NCBI GenBank assembly: GCA_037179335.1
Contig: JAKZHN010000009.1
Coordinates: 496,001 to 560,000 of the forward strand
Origin: Cyclaneusma minus
Taxonomy: Eukaryota > Ascomycota > Leotiomycetes > Marthamycetales > Marthamycetaceae
Direction of reading: 5' to 3'
Length of the DNA stretch: 64,000 bases
The position numbers and the translations under genes are program-made. Position 1 is the stretch's first letter; every line of letters starts with the position of its first letter. Positions 47,760-57,289 of the stretch are shown piece after piece. The notes under the pieces were generated by a model. It saw only the letters and a list, made by a program, of their open reading frames with translations, did not search any database and was not told where the DNA came from.

Positions 47760-47790
47760 GCAATTTCCGCACCCAATTCCTATAACTTGA
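46087..47790 (+). repeat. About 690-bp tandem duplications at the end of the array
   Basis: Copy 1 (about 46087-46800) and copy 2 (about 46801-47450) share CTTAAATA, a GTCGGTCTT element, TCACATGA, the TATA box, an ACATAAGCCTTCC/ACATCAGCCTTCC block, AACGACAGTA, CAGATTCCAAAGCCGCCAGC and GAATTCCGCAA in the same order. Copy 3 (from 47451) begins again with CTTAAATACC and GTCTCAACACGTGAC, which also occurs in copy 2 at about 46832, and has its own TATA box at 47752. Confidence 0.8.
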
Positions 47791-47800
47791 ATGGCCAGAT

Positions 47801-48388
47801 ATGGTATCTGGCCTGATCGGAACGGTCTTGAAAAACCGAGCATTTCCAATTCCCGGGTGGATATCCGTTGGTCAAACAAGTGCGAAGTACTGGGTTCGAG
47901 TTATTTTTGCATTCTTTTTTGCAGTCTGCAGTCTGCTTGGCTTTTTAGGGATTTTCTTTCTTTCTGTTTTTTTTTTTTTTTTTTTTTCTTTTCTCGTATT
48001 TCACTCCTTCCATCCAACAACACTTAACAACTGCTCTAAAAAAACCACAATAGCGGAGTAAAGCCGAACACTAAACAAGTAACCATTCTGAGACATTATC
48101 TAAACATTACTGCTGCTGTGTCCTGTAAAAATTCCATCCACAGCAGTTGACGGGGTATAGCAAAGGGGTATCATATCCTCCACGCCTTCCCAAACCCAGT
48201 CCTCCCAGACCGAACCAGACGTATCCGAATCCCCATCCATCGCCCATAAACTCCGGATCGGTAAAGGAAACATAGCAGTAGTCATCAAGGAGCTGACAAA
48301 CAAAGTTCGCGGGCGGAAAGCAAAATCAGCAACAACGAGTGATGAGACCTCACTTCCCAGCCAGCATATCCCGCATCTCCCAACCATC
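47801..48388. other. 3' flank of the histone deacetylase gene, with a 21-base T run
   Basis: Contains an uninterrupted run of 21 T (47967-47987) and no supported gene. The right part probably is the 3' untranslated region of the minus-strand histone deacetylase gene. Confidence 0.5.
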
Positions 48389-51300
48389 CTACTCAAACTT
48401 CTTGAGCAGGGACTGAACACCATTCTTCTTCTTCGCCTTCTTCCTAACATCCTTACCCACATCTGAGCCCGCGCCCACAGCACCAGCAGCAGCATTGCCA
48501 CTCTTGCTACCCAGCGCGAACGGAATCACACCCGTGCTCGAAAACACCGGCAACGCCTTACCACCCGGGCCACGAGGATTGTCTTTCATGGGACTAGGCG
48601 TCTCAATGGTGTTAATAGGAAGCCAGCGTAGCTCATGCTGTTGCTGACCCTGATCACCAGGATGCTCGGCAGCAGAGACTGGGACGGGTTCACCCTCGGG
48701 CATGTAGGCGTTGAATGTGTGGGTTCCGATATCATCCTCGCCGCGCTCGACTCTCAAGCAAATTAATAAAACTCTGGATCAAGGAGTCGTTTGGTCGGTT
48801 CTTGGCAATCACGGTCATGGCTTGATGGGTCTTGGATACGTCGCCGTAGCACTGTTATGTTGTCAGTGAATCTCAAAATCAATGGTTATGACCCAGGTCT
48901 GCTTACCCTGGCAACTGCATCATGACCAAATTTGAGCATGCGACAATTATCGAGGCCCTCGAGGCCCTCGACGCCGAGGAAGTCGAGAGCTTCGCTGAGC
49001 GTCATCGTGCTTTGCCCACCTAAGGGTTGATTAGGGATGGAGATGTTGCTTCCGGTGTCGTTGGAGCTGGAAGCGTTGGTCAAGTTTGGCATGGAAGGGG
49101 CGGGAACGGGCAGGTACTCGGGGGTCTTGCTTCCGGTGTCGGTGTCCTTGGCGCTGGAAGTGTTGGTCCAGCTTGGTGGTGAGGGGGCACGCTGTGGCAG
49201 GCCCTGTAGGCGGTCCATTTCGTTGAGGACCCACTTGGCCTTCTCCCCATCAATGGGCTCTGGTTCAGCGGGCTGCTGGTGTGATTCCCCGTTCGACTGC
49301 ACCTGGGTCTGGCTCGCTCGGGCATAAAATGGTGCCGGAAAGGCTGCTTGGGCCGCCTGCTTACTGAGGTCAGCTTGCAGGACATATTGCTTGAGTAGCT
49401 CTTGTCGCGTCTTCAGGCTTATCGGTCGCGGGCGGCCATTCAACTTCAGGTACAGGCCACAGGCATTGCACAGCAGGGAGCCGCTCTCATCGCGTCGCCA
49501 TTGCGGCGTGGTGGAGGTGCCGCAGTTTTGGCAGGTGTGCTGTTGCGAGTCTGAGTTAGCCATTGTCGTCATGATCGGCGCCTGGGCCTGGCTCGCTCGG
49601 GAATACGACGGTGCCGAAGAGGCTGCTTGGGCCGCCTGCTTACTGAGGCCAGTTTGCAGGGCAGATTGCTTGAGTCGCATTTGTCGCGTATGTTCAACCA
49701 ACCATTGCTCGGTCTCCAGGCCACAGGCATTGCATAGCACGGAGCCGCTCTCATCGCGTCGCCAGAGCGGCGTGGTGGAGGTGCCGCAGTTTTGGCAGGT
49801 GTGCCGTTGCGAGTCTGAGTTAGCCATTGTCGCCGTGATCCGCGCCTGGGCCTGGCTCGCTCGGGAATACGACGGTGCCGAAGAGGCTGCGTGGACAATG
49901 GCTGCTTGGACCCCCTGCTCACTGGGGCTGTAGAGGCTCATTTTGCGAGCATTCTCGGGCAGAGAGGTTGGAACAGTTGCTGAGGGGGCGGGAGCGGGTA
50001 GGGAGTCGGCTGGGTTGGTTTGCTGCAAACCAATGGGCTCTGGTTTAGCGGGTTGCTGGTATGACTCTCTGTTCGACTGTACCTGGGTTTGGCTCGCTCG
50101 CGCATAAGGTGGTGCCGGAAAGCCTGCTTGGGCCGCCTGTGTACTGAAGCCAGCTTGCAGGACAGCTTGCTTGAGTAGCTCTTGTCGCTGATGTTCAACG
50201 AACCATTGCTGTTGAGCCAACCATTGCTGCTGAGCTGGAGCTATCCGGAGTCCCTTCCCGTTCGACTGCACCTGGGTCTGGCTCGCTCGGGCATAAAATG
50301 GTGCCGGAAAGGCTGCTTGGGCCGCCTGCTTACTGAGGCCAGCTTGCAGGACAGATTGCTTAATTAGCTCTTGTCGCTGATGTTCAACCAAGTATTGCTG
50401 CTGAGCCAACCATTGCTGCTGAGCTGGAGCTAGCCGGAGTCCCTACAAGCAAGAGTTTAGTACAATAGAAAGGAATCTGCCAAATTGCAACGGAGTAGAA
50501 CTTGCCTCGACTTGTCTCTGATTCGGTTTCCAGGCCATCATTGCTTCGCTAGTTACATATTCAGCTTTTGCTGGCTCAACGATGTTCGCATTGGTATTGC
50601 TCACGCCACGCTGCTGAGGGTCTGCCTGGTCGCTCATCTTGCGAGCATTCTCAGGCAGAGAGGTTGGAGCAGTGGCCGACACCGGAGTTGTCTGCTGAGG
50701 CTGATCAGTCGAAATCATGTTTGCATCCGTAGCAGCAGGGACATTCGCACTTTCCAAAGCAGCCTGAGCAGCAGTCTCAGCAACCCATTTCGCCTGAGCC
50801 GCACGAGCCTCTTCCTGAGCACGGCGAGACATCATGCACCTATCAGGCGGACACACTAGGTGGCAGCGAGTTTTCCGCGGGGCGGGGGCGGGGGCGGGGG
50901 CGGGGTCGGGGTCGGGCAGGGAGTCAGCTGGGGTAGTCTCCCGCGAACCAAAGGACGGCGATTGTTTACCCATATGTGTATACCACTCTCTATACGACTT
51001 CCCGTTCGGGGCCACCAGGGGCTGGCTCTCTTTGGGGTGCGACGGAGCCGAAGAGGCTGCTTGAGCCGCCTGCTCACTTAGGCTCATCTTGCGAGCGCTC
51101 TCAGGCAGAGAGATTGGGGCAGTGTCCGACACCGGAGTTGTCTGCTGAGACTGATCAGTCGAAATCATGTTTGCATCCGTAGCAGCAGGGACATTCGCAC
51201 TTTCCAAAGCAGCCTGAGCAGCAGTCTCAGCAAGTCTCTTCGCCTCAGCAGCCTCAGCAACCTTTTCCGCCTCAGCCGCACGAGCCTCTTTCTGAGCCTC

Positions 51301-54300
51301 AGTAACAAGATTGATCTTGGTGCCACTCGTGCTCGGAGTCAACCCATCCTTGATCTTGATGTCACCTATGCTCGAAGTCAAATCATCCATGTCAGTCGAG
51401 CTAGCAGCAGCGGCAGCATGTGTTGAATCCTTCACAGCAACATTCGGATCGTGGCCGAGAGGTACGGACTCGCTTGGGGGTGGAACGTTAGAGGACACCG
51501 TTGGCTGTTTCTTGGCTTTGGGAGCCTTCGTAGTTGCAGCTTTCGTAGGCACTGCCTTGGTTTCTCTGGGCGCACGAGGCTTCTTCGCTGGCAAGGGCGG
51601 GATCGAGGGGCCTCGCTGGCTCATTGAAGAGCTCGGGCGCACACTTTGAGAGGTTCCGGGACGGCGAGGAACAGTGGCTGTAGTACCCGATCTGCTTCCA
51701 GTGGGACGAACCACGGTAGTAGTGGCTACAGAGATGTCGGAACCAGCGTCAGATACGAGACTGAGTCGTCTGCTCGACTTGGTAGGCGCTGCGTAGCTGG
51801 GTTCGGCTTGGGGGGCCGAGCTTCGAGAAGCAGGCTGTAAGGAGAATTAGCAATGTTTTACAAGATCTTTTTTCAATTTACGCACCTGTTGAGCAGCCAG
51901 CACACTCCCGGCAACAGTCGTTCGACGGTCAACCTCTGGAGCAGGCTTCTCTTCGATCACAGTCTTTGGCGGCCTTCGGTCTCGCAAAGCCCTCCGTTGA
52001 CCTAGAGCGCCGGTGCTCTTGACAGGTTCCTTAGCCTGTTCGCCATATGTCAATATTGATTGCCGGTTTCTCCTTGCTTTCGACGCTTCGGCCGCGAGTT
52101 CCTCAGGCCTGCAGCTCATGGTCTGTCTGTCAGTCGGGATGAGAAGTTTGCTAAATTCATGCGCAGCAACAGCCCAATCGACTTCTGGTGGTGGGGGCGA
52201 GGGAGGTCGAGATCCAGCACGGGATAGGTTGCCGGACACACGTCTTACTGTCGGTGAAGCAACGACCTTGGCAGCGAATGATCGTGTTGGAGCAGCAAAA
52301 GTCGAAGGACCAGCCGCTCTGGGTTTCTTCGCCTCTGCGGCTGTTGGGGCCGGCTTAGTGAGCAATTCAAGCTTCTCAAGTTGCTCCTGAGCCCACCAGC
52401 TTGGGTCATAATCGGTGATGGGATCGGGGGTGTCAGTCACAGCAGATTCGTTCAGGCTCAGACCGCGGAGCTTCTGTCCCATCTCGTAACCCAGGCCCAA
52501 GCTTGGTACTTTGGGCTCTTGCTTAACCACGGCGGACTTTTCACCGACGAGACCGCTGATGTGGCTTAGAACACCACTAGCCAACGCTCGATCGCTGTAT
52601 CCACCTTCAAGAACACTGATGATACGACCATCAGTAGAAGTTGCCTGCTCCGAAGCAATCTTCATGACGTCCCTTGTAAGTCGTGCATAGAACGATGTCG
52701 GAACATTGACCTTGTGACGCTGCATACCAGAACTCTCCCACTCGCTGGCATCAAAACCAGCAGAGATAAAAATAGCTGCTTTCGGCGTAGGACCATTCGG
52801 TGACTGTCTGATACGCTGAGTTTGACCAATCAAGTAGTTTCTGGTCTTCTCCAACAATACAGCATACTTCGTCTTATACAACTGCCAGAATTCTGCCTCG
52901 TCCTTCCAAGGCTGAAGATGAACGTTCCAGATGTTTTGGCCGTGAGCGTTCTCAATACACAAGCTAGCGTTCTTGACCTTCTCTTCATCGCCCTGCTCAC
53001 AAGGATACGAATTGATATCGTGAATACTGAAATAGCCAATCGAGGTCTTCTTCCAGGCAGCAGCGTTTTTCGCAGCGGTTGAAGCACGAGTATTATGTTC
53101 CCAAGCAATGGCCTGAGATCCATCTCCATGATGCAAGTCGAAATCGATAATAGCAGCATGGGTAAGGCCATGGGTCAGTGTGGCGTGAGCAATGCCAACA
53201 TGGACATTGTTGAGCCAGCAAAAGCCGGACGGGTAACTGGCAGAGCAATGGTGGCCAGGAGGTCGAATAGCAACGAATGTCCGAAAGGGACCTGTTCCAC
53301 TAGCTGATCCTTGGAAGACAGCATCCACACCTTCGCAGACCGCACCCAGAGCACCTTCCATAGCTTCCAAAGACTCAGCACACAAGTACAGATCGCCTTC
53401 ATGTAGTTTTGGAGGTTGTTCTTGGTCCGGACTTCTCGACATCTCCGGTCGAACAAGTTCCTTACCACCCAGAGCCAGCTTTTCCTCGGCACTGTTGCAC
53501 ATGATCTTTAACTCCTCCATCCATTTGGTGCCGTGTACATTTGTAACAGCTGGGGACGACAGTTCAAGTCTGCGCTGCGTCTTCCGAATGCGAAATGGAA
53601 TGGCAGGTATCTCAGCAGCATTCTGCCTAAGTTGCGGCGCATATCTTCCATCGGCATGCCTTTCACCCAGTCGCACATATGCCACAGACAATCCCAAGAT
53701 GCTCGCCTGTATTCTCTCCGGTCGCTCAACAATGGTGCTGAGGCTAGCGCGAGAGGTTCGGGGTCGCGAGAATCGATGGCCATAAACCGCATCGTGGAGG
53801 ATGACAATGGTGTCGGCTGGACGATCTTCTTCATTCAGGTCATGGGTCTTCAGGTCGCTGGCAAGATATGCGCTAGCTATGGAAGCAGCGGTAGGAGCTT
53901 GCGGGAGAGTGGATTCATCGTGGCGGGTAGGAAGGGGGGATCTCGTAGGAGTTCCGGCGAACGAGGCAGCTCTTGACAGGGACGCAGATCTTGGGGAAGA
54001 TCTTGGAGGGGTAACACCTCCGATACCGTGTAGTGACTGCATGGAGGATTTGCGACGTATCAGCAGAGGAGAAGGTGGTGCTGGGCTGTCCGTATTTATC
54101 GAGCTTGAATATCTGCGGTTGGGGCTGCGAGAAGCGGCCGTGAGATTGTCGACGGAAAGTCTGGAGCGCACGGAATGTTTGCGCGCAGGAGAAGCAAGCT
54201 GCGGTGAAGACGGCAAAGGCGTCGCAGAAGCGGTGCTCAGAGAAAGGAGTTTCAAGCTCTGAGCGATTGCGGCATCGTCGTCGTTTGTTGACACCGGCAC

Positions 54301-54360
54301 AGCTGGCAACCCTTGCGCGGCGGGCTGCGCGAGGCTGGCGGATTCAGATTCAGGCGCCAT
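48389..54360 (-). CDS. hos3: Hos3-like histone deacetylase with repeat-expanded tail carrying two GATA zinc fingers
   Basis: Exons 51886-54360, 50506-51834, 48907-50442 and 48851 downwards, with introns of 51, 63 (GC-AG: GAG|GCAAGT) and 55 nt, all in frame. Exon 1 (825 codons) holds the deacetylase domain: RPPGHHCS (paired His about 370), IIDFDLHHGDG (zinc ligands), SAGFDASEWE and LEGGY. Exons 2-3 (about 950 codons) encode a low-complexity tail with five or six copies of a LKQxVLQAGLSKQAAQA..ARASQ unit and two GATA-type fingers (CQNC-X17-CNAC at about residues 1482 and 1570). The conserved-looking end (TLSEALDFLG; LRWLPINTIETPSPMKDN; LPVFSSTGVIPFA) follows. The last about 120 codons (48389-48757) are shifted relative to exon 4, whose own frame stops at 48732; a tiny intron, frameshift or sequence error must separate them. 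Nuclear lysine deacetylase activity is expected. Confidence 0.8.
49425..49539 (-). other. GATA-type zinc finger 2 (complete)
   Basis: Encodes HTCQNCGTSTTPQWRRDE followed by SGSLLCNACGLYLKLN and GRPRPISLK. The spacing C-X2-C-X17-C-X2-C and the GLYLKLNGRPRPISLK tail match the fungal AreA/Nsd-type single GATA finger, including the basic tail that contacts DNA. It lies inside the histone deacetylase reading frame. Confidence 0.85.
49717..49803 (-). other. GATA-type zinc finger 1 (tail replaced)
   Basis: Has the same four cysteines and WRRDESGSVL loop as finger 2, but after CNACGL the sequence switches to ETEQWLVEHTRQ, i.e. into the start of the glutamine-rich repeat. The basic tail needed for DNA contact is missing. 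The flanking sequences are near copies of those around finger 2, so the finger arose by internal duplication. Confidence 0.8.
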
Positions 54361-55291
54361 AGTTGTTCCAGGCCGGCGCTGTGCGGCACGAGAATGTCAG
54401 ACGGAAGCGACAGAAGCGAAGCTGAGATGGTGAAGCTTTGGCATGGTTCGTGCGGTGGTGTTGAGGGTTGGAAAGCTATGTCCCCAATTGTTTACCAACG
54501 GCCGCAAGTGGCCCAAGTTCCAGGCAACGGCACCCCACATATACTCCTTCCCATCATTGTCGGCTTGACAACCATGCACTCCTAACTTCTAGAATTTGGG
54601 AACAAAGCCCTCTTTAGAAACTTATGCCCTCACCTTGTCCCGTTCTTTCAACCATGTTTCGGGAGTTGACTTAGAATGTGGAGTGTCTTTCGCGGCCTTC
54701 TTCCAGTTCCCACAAGAGGCTGCTGTTCTAGGTATCCCTAGAGTACTCAGCTGGTTTCTATCCACTTGATCATGTAAAAGAACGGAGAGGACTTATCAGC
54801 CTTTCTGATTTCCAAAAAGAAATAGAGAGCCCTTGTCTTGCGGTCGACTGCGATGCTAAGTGTTAATAGGTGACCATTTGCTTGTAATAAGAAACTTATG
54901 AGAAGGGGAAAACCTGGTGTCGATATTCGTTAATCGATTTTCGACAGCGAATCAATCTCAATCCCAACTCTCTCTAATTTGTATATTATTATCACTCTCT
55001 GAAGTTTAGTTCACACTTCACAGTGCAGTATTTCATCGAGGACTTCAGTCAACTTTATATCCCCATCGGGATACCTTCCCCGTTCCCCCTTCCGAGTTCG
55101 GCCACACCGCGGCGCTACCAATGTGGGTTGAAAGCTTAGAGATTCATGCTCCATGTCTATGTCTTTCCCCAAGCTTTCCCCTCACCTTAAACAACTCTGT
55201 CGTCGAAGATCAGGACGTCTACACTCCCTCCACTTCCCCAAAGTCTAAAACCTCGAATCTCTCCGCCAGCTCCCTGTCACTCGCCGTCAAA
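54361..55291. other. Divergent intergenic region
   Basis: About 930 bases between the deacetylase gene and the ABM-domain gene, holding both promoters. No supported ORF. An in-frame upstream extension of the ABM gene from 55121 is open but lacks a likely start. Confidence 0.5.
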
Positions 55292-55839
55292 ATGGTCTAC
55301 ACACTAGTCTGCCACCTCCGCGCCAACGAGGACCCCGCCTCCATCCCCAAGATCAAAGCCAAGCTGATCGAAGCTGCTCGCATCTACCGCAAAGACCGCG
55401 AGACGGTCGATTGGATCGTCATGCAAGACGTGTTCGATCCGAGGAAATTCAGCATCGTGGAGCGGTTTGAGAACGAAGGGGTATGTCTATTCGTCTATTT
55501 CACCCGGCCTTTGCTCTTCACTTCATTTTCTTTATTTTTCCTGTCGCGTTTCTCATATTCAAGTTCGAATTGTGGACCTGGATGGGAATGATTGCTTGAT
55601 TTGAAGGCGGGATGTTTTGGGGAAGGAGGGGGACGATGAGGCTGAAGTGGGGTGGAATTGATGATACAAGAGGGGTAATAATGAGGCTGACAATATACAA
55701 ATAGAGCCAGAAATACCATCTCGAGAATCCGTACTGGAAGACTTTCGATCCTTATATTCTCCCGCTGCTCGAGGGACCGATTGATCTGCGCCGACACGAG
55801 GAATTGGATACGAGCAAGGACGTCGAGGTGCCTGCTTAG
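55292..55839 (+). CDS. Antibiotic-biosynthesis-monooxygenase (ABM)-like small protein
   Basis: Exons 55292-55480 and 55705-55839 with a 224-nt intron (GTATGT..AATAG) encode 107 residues. The pattern MVYTLVCHLRANEDPASIPKIKAKLIEAARIYRKDRETVDWIVMQD, then FSIVERFENEGSQKYHLENPYWKTFDPYI, is that of the dimeric alpha+beta barrel (ABM/EthD-type) fold: strand, long helix, strand with a Glu-Arg pair, then the SxxxHLxNPYW segment that in this fold lines the ligand pocket. Members act as cofactor-free monooxygenases or as unexplained small cytosolic proteins. The start at 55292 is preferred because the AAAATGG context and domain start agree. Confidence 0.75.
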
Positions 55840-56104
55840 GCCACTTCAACAAAATCCGGGGTCGAAACGCATAGAGGAGGTTCATCCATCGTCGATACAT
55901 GAGATATCAAGTTACGAGGCATCAGACGCATTGGAATATTGGAGTTCAGTGTCTCAAAGGCTTAGAAAAAAGCAATTCCTAAACCTCCCTCTCCTCAAAC
56001 TCTGTTGCCTTGAGAAAAGCAGTTCCGAACCACCTCGTCTTTTCCATTCCCGGGGTATCATATTAAAATTCCAGAGTCCTGCGTCGCATCGCATCGTGTT
56101 ATTT

Positions 56105-56961
56105 TCATTCATCATCGTCACTATCCTCCTCCATCACCAACCCCCTCAACGTCCGATCCCTCGCCCAATCCACTCCACTCCCCGTAACCACCCCCTGAAT
56201 AGTCCCCTTCATAATCCTCCACCTCTGCCTAGCAACCCTCATATCCTCTTCCCTCTCCTCCACCTGCCTCCTAAGTCTCGGATCCGCCCCCTCCCCCAAC
56301 TTTTTCCTCTCACTCATCCTATTAGCCAAACCCAACATTTCCTTCGCCAACATCGCATTAGTCTGCGCCACCAGAATATTTTGTGCAGAAACGTTTGTGA
56401 GGTCGTTTAGGGTTTGGGTAAGGGAGGTGGAAGTGCGGGTTAGGGCGAGAGAGAGGTTGTCGCGGTGGGTGAGCAGGGGGAGTAGGGATTGCTCGGTGGG
56501 GGAGGCGAGGGGGCCGGAGTGGATGGAGCGGATTATGGAGGGGGCGATGAGGGTGGACTGGATTGTCTTGAGGTGGAGGGTGGAGAGGGATTTGGATTCG
56601 AGGAGGTCGCGTTGGGCGGCGAGGATGTCGGCGTCGGATGGGGTGGTTGCTGGGAGAGCTGGAATACAATATGTCAGATACGAGGTTTTGGAATATAGTG
56701 ATGGCTGAGACTTGACGTGTAAAGGGGACGGTGAGTGAATGATGTTTTCACGGTCGGAACATTTCCAGTAAAAATAGACATACCTTGAAGTTCAGGTTTC
56801 TGCTGAGCCTTCAAAATGCTCATCTCCAGCTGCATTTCCTGAAGCTGGTCCCATAGCTCCAGAATCTGTCGCTCGGTATCGGATAGGTGGAGCTGTTTGG
56901 GCTCTTGGGAAAGTTCATTCTGGATGGTGGTGGGCTCCACGCCCTCCATTGCAGTGGCCAT
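56105..56961 (-). CDS. CENP-H-like kinetochore protein
   Basis: Exons 56784-56961 and 56105-56658 with a 125-nt intron (GTATGT..TCCAG) encode 243 residues. The N-terminus has an amphipathic helix (LSDTERQILELWDQLQEMQLEMSIL), a central helical region follows, and the C-terminus carries a coiled coil ending in RVARQRWRIMKGTIQGVVTGSGVDWARD-type sequence and an acidic tail (EEDSDDDE). The RWRxxKxxxQxxVxxSGxDWxxDxxLxxLV pattern is the hallmark I remember for the CENP-H/Fta3 family, a subunit of the constitutive centromere-associated (Ctf19/CCAN) complex at the inner kinetochore. Divergent from atg11. Confidence 0.72.
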
Positions 56962-57289
56962 GGTGCGGGATTATGCGTGTCATGGGGGTTGGTGGGAGGT
57001 CACGCCGGCGGTGGTCAACTGGCTCGAGGGGTTTCACTTGACGCGTGCGGGGGACGCGAAGGGGGGTGGGTGGAGTGAAGTTAGTGAACCTTATTTTGTC
57101 GGGTCACTACTACACGCGAGGCTGAAAATCCACTAATGCACGATCGGCTGACTGCCTCATCCATTGTTTATCGCAGCTGGTTTCAGGCCGCCGTCATACA
57201 CCCGCACAGTCACTTGTGGCCATGGAATAAATAGCATTGACCAGCTGTCTCTCTGCCAGAGGGAGTTGCGAAGCTGGTGAAGAAAGGGG
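56962..57289. promoter_or_regulatory. Divergent promoter between CENP-H-like gene and atg11
   Basis: 328 bp between the two start codons. A GGAATAAATAGC box at about 57224-57235 lies 55-65 bp before the atg11 start and may act as its TATA element. A G-rich segment (about 57040-57075) lies on the other side. Confidence 0.5.

Larger units (their letters stand above)
40800..47800 (+). repeat. 7-kb array of degenerate promoter-like units without ORFs
   Basis: No frame here exceeds about 135 codons and none is shared between units. TATA boxes recur on the plus strand at 40854, 41509, 42161, 43499, 44123, 44614 (TATAAGTA), 44955, 45273, 45630, 46286, 46974 and 47752. The closest spacing is 318-357 bp (44.6-45.6 kb); elsewhere about 480-780. 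Preceding many boxes by 20-45 bp is a CTAG-rich element (CTAGGTAG, CTAGCTAG, TAGCTAGC). About 30-45 bp after the box several units have (A)AACCAAA-like sequence. GACAGCA pairs lie about 190-240 bp downstream. A second, weaker box type CCTTAAATA lies at about 42634, 43219, 43959, 46086, 46800 and 47452. Confidence 0.7.
49291..51235 (-). repeat. Near-identical intragenic duplications in the deacetylase tail
   Basis: Plus-strand blocks recur with few differences: TGCACCTGGGTCTGGCTCGC and what follows at about 49300 and 50270, AGTTAGCCATTGTCG at about 49555 and 49825, and CCGACACCGGAGTTGTCTGC onward for about 110 bp at 50677 and 51126. The high identity points to recent, continuing unequal exchange. 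Confidence 0.8.

Noticed and set aside
47791..48061. ORFs with a poly-Phe stretch after the last TATA box
   Set aside because: The Phe run is created by the 21-base T tract; no other protein-like feature.
49391..49933. Plus-strand ORF of 180 codons
   Set aside because: It is the antisense shadow of the repeated GATA-finger region of the deacetylase gene.
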